NCBI RefSeq assembly: GCF_030463565.1 | Contig: NC_134643.1 | Coordinates: forward strand, 1,746,001-1,810,000 | Reading direction: 5' to 3' | Length of the DNA stretch: 64,000 bases | Origin: Pelecanus crispus | Lineage: Eukaryota; Chordata; Aves; Pelecaniformes; Pelecanidae | Part shown: positions 38,101 to 50,100 of the stretch, one piece after another | Numbering within the stretch: the stretch's first letter is position 1 | How the letters are laid out: every line of letters starts with the position of its first letter | Notes under the pieces: model-generated | What the model was told of the DNA's origin: nothing | The model's database searches: none | What the model saw: the letters and a program-made list of their open reading frames with translations, nothing else | Position numbers and translations under genes: made by a program

Positions 38101-41100
38101 GTTTTTTAATTTATTTTCTTTGAATTGTGCCTCTTACTCTTTAGCCTGTTTGCTTTATATAAAGCTCAGCTTTCTTCTCCCCTCTTCCCTCTGGAAAATT
38201 CTCATGGCAAGTGTTATAACTAGAGGGAAATAGGATCTACAGTTAATGTAATATTTGAATTCCTTATTCCCTAACACCTTTTCAATTCAATGGGGATAGA
38301 ACTAAATCCTCACTCCCCTGCAAAGGGTGTGCATCAGTGCTCCCAGTCTTCCCTGGAATTAAGCTTCCATTTCAGTTCTTTCAGGTCTTCTTTTTGGAGA
38401 CCTCCAGGGCAAACACAGAAGAAGAAACAAGTAGGATGAGCTCCCTTTGGCCAAGCACAGACACATAAGCCCTTCGCCAGGATTTTCTATATAGGCTGCA
38501 GAGAGGCATGGGCACTTTTCAAGCACGGTTTTGTTTGCAGATATCCAAGATCAGATGAATTGCCCTCTTGAAGCATCGTAAGAGTCTGAACAATTGATTG
38601 TAAATACCTTTATTGCCAATGTGTTCACTTCAGAAAAGCAAATCCATCTCTTTGGATGGTTTCAGAGTTTAAAATAAAAAGCCAAAAGGGACAGATGTTT
38701 CTCTTTCCCTTTCTGAATCACCTCTGAAGCATGTAATATTTATTTAACAGTTTAGTCCAGCACTGAGGCCACTAATGGCTGCTGCTATTAGGAGATGTAA
38801 TATCCACCCCTCCTGTGTGCGAATGTCTACGCCACGCTGGGTGCCCAATGGCCCTGTGCTGTCTCAGTAGCCAGCAGATTTTTCCGTTAATTCCTTAACT
38901 TTCTTCCCCTCCTTTTCAGCCAGTGCTTATTAGTTTCCTAAGTGGGGATTGCTGCAAGACGCAATTACTGGAAACAACCCAAATCTGTCAAAACTTAGCC
39001 ACAAGGAGTTTGTCTGAACCCTGTAGAGCAGCTTAATTTTGGACAAGAGTTGGAGCTTAAAGCGGCAGCAAATGGGGAACATGATTAAGCACAGCTGCTT
39101 GTGCTGAGTTAAAATTCATTATTCAGTCCGGACAAATCATTTATTTCACCTTTCCTGTAGGAAAGATGCTTGATGCCTCATTTGTTTTTGCTCCCTGTGT
39201 CTGATTCACTGCTGATAATTGTAACAGGCTCTAAGAAGAAAACACGATGGGTCCTAATTAGATGCTTCACTGGATCCTGTTCCATCCTAAAAGTCTGTAA
39301 AAGAGCTGGGAGAGCAGGTGGGTGGTGAAGATCACTGGTTTGGTGAGGGGTCTTCAGGGATCTTCTTTTGATGATTTTTTTTTTTTTTTTTTGGTTTGCT
39401 CCTTATTGTCAAGTGAATCAAAGCAGGCCTGTCTTGAGGTGCAACAAGCAGAGGATGTGCTCGAGGGAGTGATGGTTACATGTTGAAATTGTACATTTTA
39501 GGGGACTATTATGTGTTCTCCTTCTCAAGATGAAGCTTAGACTCACCAAAACACTGTTGTATTGCATAGAAAAAATGATTTTTGAAACCTTCCTGGTTCA
39601 GTCAGCTTGGTATGTTCTACATGTGTCTCACAACCAGCTCCTTTGTTCAGGGACCTGATCGTTTTCTATTATTTTCATCTTTCTCATTCGTTACGTGGTC
39701 CTGTGTCTTGTTGGAGAAAAATATTCACGTCTGGCATGGTGCTTGGCTCTTGCTGTGCATCGAATTTGAGCAAGCTCAGAATTACTTTTTGATCACTTGT
39801 CAGCTCAGGCTTCAGTTGCTGTTGTCCAACAAGAATATGGCTGTTTAGATTTTCCTGGACTGAATTGGTCTTTTTGTCTATTCCAGTTGAGGTCTGAGCT
39901 TGAATTGTGCTCCCTGCTTTTATTTCCATTGGCTTTTAGGGAAGAGGGTGGGTAGGCAGAGGGCTTCCTTTTGGGAAGGGCTGCGTCTGCCAGTTGTCAG
40001 GCTCAGCCTGTAGGATCTCAAATGGGTTCCCTGCTGCTCTCCCTCCCAGTGCAAATGCCTTTGTCTATGAACAGATTTTACTTGCTGTATCAGACCCGTG
40101 TTGCTTAACGTTTAGGAAGCTCAGGGGTGTCCAAGTTGAAAGAGCCCTCTTGAGATACAAGATGCCAGGAGCAAAAGAGAAGAAATGGAGAGAAGGTTTG
40201 TGTAGGAGGGAGAGCAAATCATTAGTTTTTTTCTTTGTTCCCATCGGGCAGCTTTAAATATAAACATTTTGGAACTGTTTCCTAAGTGAAATCTGCCATA
40301 CAGAATGACAGAAGGGGGAATTTGTAAGATATCTCAGAAATTGCTTTTATGGAAGGATTGCCATGCGGAAGGATTGTCGTGCGTTGACCTGCAGGCAGGT
40401 CTCCTCAGGCAGGTGTGGTCCAGGGGCTAGGGTGGATGTGGATGAGATGGTGACATGCAGAGGCTCTCCCCATTCCTGCTCGGAGAAGTGGATCTGTCAT
40501 TACAGAGCTCTTTCCTCCTGGCTGCAGGCATGCTTCCCTCTAGCTAAACACCAGCTGCTCTTGTTGGAGGACCACCACAGTGGGTGTAGTCCTGACCCTC
40601 GGACACAAGCTCAGCTCCTCTGCTGACATTTCACTGAAGCTGGTTTACCTTCTGTCCTGGTTTTGGCTGGGATAGAGCTAATTTTCTTCCTAGTAGCTGG
40701 CATAGTGCTGGGTTTTGGATTTAGGATTAGAAGAATGTTGATAACACGCTGATGGTTTAGTTGTTGCTAAGTACTGCTTATGCCAGTCAAGGACTCTTCA
40801 GCTTCCCATGCTCTGCCAGGTACACAAGAAACTGGGAGGGGGCACAGCCAGAACAGTTGATCCAACTGCCCAAAGGGCTATTCCATACCATATGGCGCCA
40901 TGCTCAGTATAGAAACTGGGGGAGGAGGGGTTGGCTGGAGGGAGCGATCGCTGCTCGGGAACTGGCTGGGTATCGGTCGGCAGGTGGTGAGCAATTGCAT
41001 TGTGCATCACTTGCTTTGTATATTATCATTACAATTATTATTATATTGTTATTACTACTACTACTACTATTTTACTTTATTTCCATTATTAAACTGTTCT

Positions 41101-44100
41101 TATCTCAACCCAGGAGTTTTTCTCACTCTTACTCTTCCAATTCTCTTCCCCCATCCCATCGGAGTAAGGGGAGCGAGAGAGCAGCTGTGTGGTAGTTGCC
41201 GGCTGGGGCTAAACCACGACACCTTCTCATTTTGCTGTAGGCCATAGATGTCCACCAGCAAGAAGTGGCCATCGCTGCGTGGCAGACAACGCCAACTTGT
41301 ATGTGTTTGGAGGCTACAATCCTGACTATGATGAGTCTGGTGGGCCAGAGAATGAAGACTACCCGCTCTTCAGAGAACTCTGGCGGTACAACTTTGCTAC
41401 AGACACCTGGCATCAAATGGGCACTGAAGGCTACATGCCCAGGGAACTAGCTTCCATGTCACGTACGTATGGAAATTCAATTCCTATGGGCCTACTGCTG
41501 AAGCTATTTTAATCAGTGTCCTTGGTGGAATGCAAAACCAGGCAAGAACTGGGAAATCTGGATCCTGTTTCCAACTCTTCTGCAAGTGGGCCTTCAGTTT
41601 GGGTTGGTTTTGTGATTTTTCTTTCCCCTTTTGCTCAGGTTGAGGCAGAGGGAAAGAAAAAATTTCAAATGCAAGAGGTAGTCTTCAGGTCCTTAGCTTG
41701 ATAGTTGCAAGGCACTTGTGCTTTCAGCAGCTAGGTGCTCAGTGCAATCAGACATCTCAAAGCATCCAAAAATAGATCTCTTTGTTCACTAGCCATTTTT
41801 AAAAGTAGGCCTTTGGTTACCATGGTTTTAGCTTGCATTCTTCCTCCTCTAGAGCATTTCAAAGCCATAAATGCGTAGTGTGAATTGTAGGGTATTTGAA
41901 CAATATTGAACACTCGCTGCTTACTGTCTCCAGAGCAGAGAGTCGTTCTGTTTTACTGCGTCTCACAGCAACAAGTGTCTCTGCTCTGTCTCTCTCTCCT
42001 AGTTGTATTGCATGGTAACAACCTGCTTGTGTTTGGGGGCACTGGGATCCCCTTTGGGGAGAACAATGGCAACGACGTCCACGTCTGCAACGTCAAGTAC
42101 AAAAGATGGGCTATGCTCAGTTGCCGAGGAAAGAAACCCAATCGAATCTATGGCCAGGTATGAAGGACAGCCCTTGTTGAGGCACTTTGAGTGTGCCTGC
42201 GTACGCTGCTCTGTGTGTCACAGAAAAGGGGTCAGAGCACGGAGATCTCTTCTCTGCTAGTAACCGAGTTGTTCTCTGTGTACGTAAGTGTAAGGAAAGA
42301 CATAAAGAAATAGAGCGGTCTTGGTTCTTTGAGATTTCAAAGGAAAGGAATAGTTTTTTTGCAGTTAGAAAAGTCAAAATTTATTAACTAAATGCCTGAT
42401 GCAGTTGAATAAAAAAGTATGTCTGATTTAAGGAGTGGTTGGTAGTTTCCAGAGTTGCTCTGTAGCCTCAAAGCCTTTGAAACCCAAAACTATAAATGAA
42501 AGAAAACAGTGGTTAGTAGGTCTTGTTTGTATTAGAATAACAACTTTTAAGACTTTCCATAATGTGGATGAACATGGTGTACAAAACCACTCACAAACTT
42601 ACAAATTCACTTTCGCAGGAGGACTGCCACCTTTTGCTGTGCTTTCCACTAATACTGCCGAGATACTTGTGGTGCAGACATTTATAACCCAACTAATTTC
42701 TCATTTAGATGTGCACCAGACACTTGGGGGAAGGAAAGTAGTCTTCCCCTTGCCCAGTTCAGCTCGAGCTGGCCTTTGGCAAATGGGCAGCTGGGAGCAG
42801 AAGGAGCTTATATTTCTGCTTTCACCTTGGACTGCATCAGGGAATGGTGCCTGCACCACCTTCACAGTTTCACTAGGCTGACAGTCCACGTGCTTTTGAA
42901 TTGTACAGGCTGTGTCTGGTGTGTAGTCTGACTTCTCCACTGTGTTTGGGGCTTTCTCTGTTAAGCTTAATGCTGCTGGCTATCTGATAGCTGGTTTGTA
43001 AGATTCTCTGTGACAGTATCTGCATAGGGTCAGCGTGGAAGAGATTCAGGGTTAACTGTGCTTTGGTTTTAGCTCCTGGGAGCCCCTGCTGCACAGATTT
43101 GTCTTGTCTGATGCCTGAAACTCAGCAGCTCCACTTCTTGTGTGTGGAGGTCCTCATCTTGTGACCGTGGAGTTACTTTCCATTCCTACAGACACCCCCT
43201 TGCCCCTATCTTTTGTGTGTCATCCTTGTTTGCCCTTCATGTTCCTCCCAAACATGTAATTTTCTAAGTTGTAGGTAGGGCGTTGCAAGCGGTCTCTTGC
43301 TTTGGGAGGGTGGGAATTCTCTCTTTTTCAGACACTGATGTCATGTGTCCTTTCTAACTGGTTTCTCTCTGTTACCTTCCAGGCCATGGCCATCATCAAT
43401 GGTTGTCTCTACGTGTTCGGAGGAACAACTGGTTATGTTTACAGCACTGACCTACATAAACTAGACCTCAACACTAGAGAGTGGATCCAGCTGAAACCAA
43501 ACAGTATGTCCTGTGACATGCCAGAGGAGAGGTGAGAAGCTGGACAGTCTCAGAGGGCTTTTACACAGGGGAGTCACCACCTTTATGGACAGGCTTCTGG
43601 ACACTCTTAGAGCAGTGTTTTCGGCTGTGAACTTTGCACAACTGGTGCTTCAGCAGTCTGGTGTGCAGGGGGAGGTAGGGATGGGGTGTGAAGCCTTTGC
43701 CAGGACACTGATCTAGACTGTGGTGCCAGAACAGAGCTGGGGACTTGGGGCAGCTGGTGAGCGCTGAGGAAGGGAAGAAACTTCGGTTGATCCCTGTCCC
43801 TTGTCCTATTCTATAGCAAGGCATGGAGGAAGGAGGGCTGGGAGACTGATCAGTGACCATCTTAGTGAGAGAAAGGGCTGGAATATTGATGGCCGTCATG
43901 GTGCTCCATAAATCATTGCACTTAAGTTCTGTGGTGCTCTGCTCTCAGAAAATGCCTTTCAAGCTTCTGGGGTGCTGCTTAGATTGCTCATGAAAGCTTC
44001 CACATCTTCTGAACGCTCCCAACCTGAGGGACTGATACAACATAGCTGGGCTTGGGTGTTTGCTTAAAGCACTCAAATTTGCTAGTGTTTTCTAGAAGGC

Positions 44101-47100
44101 TTTTGTTGTTGCTCACTTGCACTAATTGCTTGTGCACCTTCAGGTACAGACATGAAATCGCACATGATGGTCAACGGATTTATGTCTTGGGAGGTGGAAC
44201 TTCCTGGACAGCTTATTCCTTAGATAAGGTAAGGCCATCAGAAACCTGGATTGCTTGCCCGGGTAGGAGACTTTCTACAGTGAAGTATGACCAGCAGGGT
44301 CTCTTCATCTGGCTTTGCCTGGAGAGCTTGGTAAAAAAACAGATAACTAGGAGCAGATTGTTCTCCTACTTCTGTAAAACCTGGTGTTCCCACAAAGATG
44401 TTCTGTTGACTTACAGATGATGAATCTGTGGTACCCAGTGACCATACCATGCAAAACAGCTTCATTTTTGTAGACCTGTTATCAAAGATTCTTATTTTAA
44501 AACACCTGGGACATCTTTCTAAATGTTGTAGTTGTGCCAAAACAGGAAAGTGCCAAAGGAAGGAATTCCTTGATGTTAAATTCAGCTATTGGTATGGTGA
44601 CTCTTTTCTTGACTTCTCCCTTAATCCCCTCCCTTTAATTGCCTTTCTTGTGGTAAACGTTTTTCTCCAATACAATTTGGGGAGGGAAGAGTGAACTAAT
44701 CTTGAACGCTGAAATGATAAATGAGGAAACTTCAAATAGTGCTCTGCTTCCAAAAAAGCTGAAACTGCAGCAGTTAACATGACTTTTTATCTCTCCATTC
44801 TCTGCATTTCTTTCCTCCTTACGTGCAGTATGAGATAGGTATTTCTAAATACTTTTGAGAACTGGAGGGTGTGGGTTTTAATTGGTCCAGTTTTTTTAAA
44901 AGCAGTATTCTTTTTCTTCAGCTGTGGGGCTTAAATAGCAAAGCCTAAGATGAAAGCTTTAGTAAGCTGCTCCACTTTGAAGGTGATTTTATACCTGCTT
45001 AGTCACTGGCTGTGATTAGCTATTTTTGTTTTTACACTTAATGAAGAAGAGGTGTTATTTATAGTGGCTCCCTGGGTCAGAACATGTAACTGCGTCACTG
45101 TAGTGCTGGGAGAGCCAGGAGGAACTAACAGCTCCTCTTTGTCACTTCAGATCCATGCGTACAACCTTGAAACCAACACCTGGGAGGAAATTGCCACAAA
45201 ACCTCATGAAAAAGTTGGTGAGTCTGGAACTTCATGTGTCGTCTTCCCCTGTAAACCAGAGAGTGGCCAAGATGCTCGAAGATGCTGTTTGCTGGCAGGC
45301 CGAAAGCCTTTTTTGTAACCTTGTACAGTATGTGACTTAACACTGGCTTCAGGACCCTGCTTGTTTAGAGCTTTAGCAGTGAGGACTAACCCATCTGAAG
45401 CACGTTTAGCGGTCTGGCTTCTCTCCCTCCCTGGGTGGGAAAGATGATAGTGGCTGGCTCTCCTCCCAGAAGATGACACACGTCATCTTTGCTCCCTCTG
45501 AGGGACCACATGCTGGCCTGGTTAGCAGTGGGGGTTTCCCTGAAACCTTGTAGGCTCTTGGCTGCTGCTTTTCACCAAGCCAGAGGTGAGAGCTGGAGTC
45601 TGTGGGGAATGAGATTCTGGCACGTTTCTTCCTTCCCTGAAGAGCAAGTAGGAGTCTGTCGTGGTTTAACCCCAGCCAGCAGCTAAGCACCACGCAGCTG
45701 CTCACTCGCTCCCCCTACCCCGATGGGATCGGGCAGAGAATCAGAAGAGTAAGAGTAAGAAAAACTCCTGGGTTGAGATAAGAACAGTTTAATAACGGAA
45801 ATAAAGTAAAATGGTAGTAGTAGCAGTAATAATAACAATATAATAATAATATACGAAACAAGTGATGCACAATGCAATTGCTCACCACCCGTCGAGCAAT
45901 GCCCAGCCAGTTCCCAGCAGCGATCACTGCCCCCTGGCCAACTCCCCCCAGTTTCTATACTGAGCATGACGCCATATGGTATGGAATAGCCCTTTGGTCA
46001 GTTTGGATCAACTATTCTGGCTGTGTCCCCTCCCAGTTTCTTGTGCACCTGGCAGAACATGGGAAGCTGAAAAGTCCTTGACTTTTAGTCAGGAGTACTT
46101 AGCAGTACTTAGCAACAACTAAACCATCAGTGTGTTATCAGCATTATTCTCATCCTAAATCCAAAACCCAGCACTGTGCCAGCTACTAGGAAGAAAATTA
46201 ATTCTATCCCAGCCAAAACCAGGACAGAGTCAAACCTGAAACAGCCGGTAGCTAAATTAGAGATGTTATACCTGTGACTGTAGGAAAGCAGAAGCCCCTT
46301 ATAAATGAAACAAGTGACTCCTATGCATGGTTATACGTTGAGATATAATCACCACTTGCCCAAGCACTTTAAAGCAACTATAGTTGATACTTTTTTTTAT
46401 TCTCCTCAGGCTTCCCAGCAGCCAGAAGATGCCATAGCTGCGTTCAGATAAAAAATGGTAAGATCTGCCTCTTGAAAATTGGTGTATCTTATACAACAAT
46501 CTTATACAGCAGTGACAAGCCCATCCTTCTAGCCTGAGAGATGCTGGCCTCTGGCACATGTTTAAGAGAACTGCAGGGCACACGTGTCTTTTCTGGAAGA
46601 GGATTTCTTTCTTGTTAACAGGCTGTAAGCTGCACAGTTGGCACCACTCTTCGTATGAGGGATCTTGCTGCTGTAGGCAAATTTACTTCTGTGCTGTGCA
46701 GTACTGTTGCTCTCTGGAACTCTGCAGCATTTTAGGCAACATGTAAATCTCCTTTGGATGTGTGGCCACTTCAATGTGAGATATCACATATTTTAGCCAC
46801 AAGTGTCCATGATACTTTGCAACTTATTGGTTGCAAGCTCACAAACAGGTATAAATGATGCTCCTGCTACAGCTCAGTGCCTAACCTGTTAGCTTTACAG
46901 TCCACTGTGAAAAGCCAAGTGAGGCTAAGTGCTGGAAGCTGCTGTGAAAAGCAAAGTGGGGCCAAGTGTTGGAAGCCGCCTTCTTTAGAGACAAGATTGT
47001 TCAGGGATTTCTTTGATAGTGGGTCCTTTTCATGGTGTTGTAAATCCAGGATGCTCATATGGAGTGGATTATGAGGCAGTAGTAGAGTTAGCACCTGAGT

Positions 47101-50100
47101 CTTTCTATTCTCTAGTAAAGTGAGGGCCATTTTCATCGAGTCATAGAATCATAGAATGGTTTGGGTTGGAAGGGACCTTAAAGATGACCTAGTTCCAACC
47201 CCCCTGCCATGGGCAGGGACATCTTCTACTAGACCGGGTTGCTCAAAGCCCCATCCAACCTGGCCTTGAACATTTCCAGGGATGGGGCATCCACAACTTC
47301 TTTGGGCAACCTGCTCCAGTGTCTCACCACCCTCATGGTGAAGAATTTCTTCCTTATATCTAACCTAATCTCCCCTCTTTTAGTTTAAAGCCATTACCCC
47401 TTGTCCTATCACTACATGCCCTTGTAAAAAGTCCCTCTCCAGCTTTCTTGTAGGCCCCCTTCACATACTGGAAGGCTGCTATAAGGTCTTCCCAGGGCCT
47501 TCTCTTCTCCAGCCTGAACAACCCCAGCTCTCTCAACCTGTTCTCATAGGAGAGGTGCTCTCTGTGGCCCTCCTTTGGACTCACTCCAACAGGTTTTATA
47601 TGTTAAGAGCTGCACGGAGCTTAGTAGAGCCTTTTGTTCTTCACTTTGATCCTCCAAATGTTCTTGCTGTAAACCACTTGTGCGGTGCCGTTTGAGGCAC
47701 AGCTTAGAGGGGGCTTTGCATGTGCAATCTGTGTTCAATTACCCACAATTTTGGACGATAGAGTGTTTCTTCAACTAGATTTGGGCCTCTCCTGTAGCCT
47801 CGTCCTCCACGAATGCATTTCCCTGAACTTGATAAAAAATGAATTGCTCATAATGGGCTGAAGAAGCAGCTACAATATTGATCCTTCTTTTTGAAAGTCT
47901 TCAGATCAATTACTGAGTGCTGCATGTTAAAGGGTGGAGTGATACACCACATTATATTTCTTAGGAGTGCTAATTGTGCCAATAAAAGTAAGGTGGGAGC
48001 TGGGACCAGTCACCTTCATCGGCAGTATTTTGCTGCAGTGCAAGCCTCTGAGTTGAGAACTTGGGCAAAGCTGGGTGTGAGGACCTGCCTCTGGCAGGCA
48101 GCAGGAGTGGGAGGTGGGGCTGTGGCTGCTCCCCATGGGTTTAAAACCGCTAAAATCTGATCAAATCCAGGTGCCTGTGAACTTGCTACCTAGAATTTAA
48201 AATAACTCCCAAAACACACAAAGTATGTCTGGAGAAGAGACATTGCTTTATTCTGCACAGGGTGCAAGGTGGAGTATTTCCACAAATCAAGCACCCCTAC
48301 TGAAGTTCATTTTGACATTTATACATGACAGTTAACACACCACACCTATTTAATACATAATCATTGAACTGACTGAGCATCCTCTTCTTCCATTGCTCTG
48401 TATCTTTTCCGCTTAATTTTAAAGCTACAGTGTGATTTCAATTCACTGCACATGCTCAAAAGGAATGTTGGAGGGGGTAGTCCTTTTGTCCCTCAATTGA
48501 GTCCGTGGTTGCAATCTCCCCCCTGCCGGAATTACCTTTCCCCCAGTTACCATGCTTCAGCAATTGCCCAATTTCTCAGCATCTTCTGGGGCAAGATGTT
48601 CCCTTTTATCACTGCTGACCTCTCATTTGTGCCCTTCCCTTATCTTTACAACCTTCTTTGTAGCAGGATGTTCCCATTGTCAGTCCTTGAAGTTCTACAG
48701 ATTTGCATTCTTTGAGGAGGTACTCGTCAGTGAGGCATGCGTTGCTAATACCCTCTTATCTGGCCTACGCATTATTTACTACCTTGATTATTCTAAAATT
48801 TTCATGTGTTAGTTACCACTCCTAACTGTGATCCTTTCTTAACTACTACTAACTCCTGCACTATTTCTATTTCATCCAAGAAAAATATATACGTTTAAGG
48901 TAACAATTCCTCCCTTTGGAAGTTTCAGATATTTCATTTCAGACTTCCATAATCTTTGATCATCATTATGCTCGTGACAGAGTCCGCATAATTGCTTGTT
49001 TCATGCATCCAGACAAAATACAGGCAATTACAATTGTAATTGTAATATAGACAGAGACTTGTAGTAAACTTTGAAGCCGCCCAGTAAGGGAGAATCCAAA
49101 TCCATGTAACGTTTCATTCAGCCATCCCATTTCCATTGTAGCTCTCAAGTCACGACTTGATTTTGCTACTTTTTTTATCTTGTCTTCGTTAATCATCAAT
49201 TCAAAAGTTAGATTTAAGTCTATGTTTAGAATTCCCCAGTTCAGGGGCCTCAAGGCCAATTTTGGTAATGGGAGGCATACTGCTACTGTTATGGATTCTT
49301 CCGAATGACTGGATAAGTTGCAAGACTAGATTTCCATAACAGTATTACACTTAACAGCTTTCATTTTGTCTAAGATTAATAAACAACTTGGTTAAATATT
49401 AATGAGCTACTTGTCAATGTATACTGTTCCTATGGACATTGTAATTCCTTTTATGTTAAAATCTTGGTTTCCATATTATCATCAGAATCATAACTAAAAT
49501 TATTTCTATTACAAACCACACTATACCCTGTATACAATCAAAATCTATGTATGATGCTTTCTGATCCCCAGTACAGTTCATGAATTAACTTTTAAAATTT
49601 CAAATGCAAAGAGTTTTCCTTCTGTTTTTCCCACAATCCACTTACCTGAGGGAAGTCCCTTTTTGATATGAGTGTAATGGATTCAGGGTCCTACTCCATC
49701 AAGCTTGACTGCAATATATGTGGTCAGGAGGACTTGAAAGGGTCCTTTCCCATATTCCATCAGGGGTTCGTTGTTCCAGGTTCTGAAATAGACCCAATCT
49801 CCTAGCTGAAATTCGTGGACTGTAGTGTCTAGGCCCAAAGGTGTTCTTAATTCTAGGTAACTATTAAGAGAAGGCAGAACCTTCCCTAGAAAAATGACAT
49901 ACTCTTTAAGGTATTGTTTCCCTATTAATTCTGTAGATCCTGGCTCATGATTTATACGTGGATAAGGTTTTCCATATAATATCTCGAAAGGGCTGACCTT
50001 TTCTTTGGACTTTGCTGTAATTCTTGCTCTCAGTAATGCTAATGGCAGAGCATCTGGCCATTTGAACTGAGTTTCCTGACAAATTTTGTTCAACTGCCTT

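Larger units (their letters stand above)
32133..41240 (+). other. KLHDC10: KLHDC10 intron 1
   Basis: A 9.1-kb intron. It holds a G-rich degenerate minisatellite (32,140-33,060), two solo LTRs (35,794-36,361 reverse; 40,653-41,221 forward) and a T run near 39,376. The rest shows no recognisable exon or repeat. The second LTR ends 19 nt before the acceptor. Confidence 0.85.
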
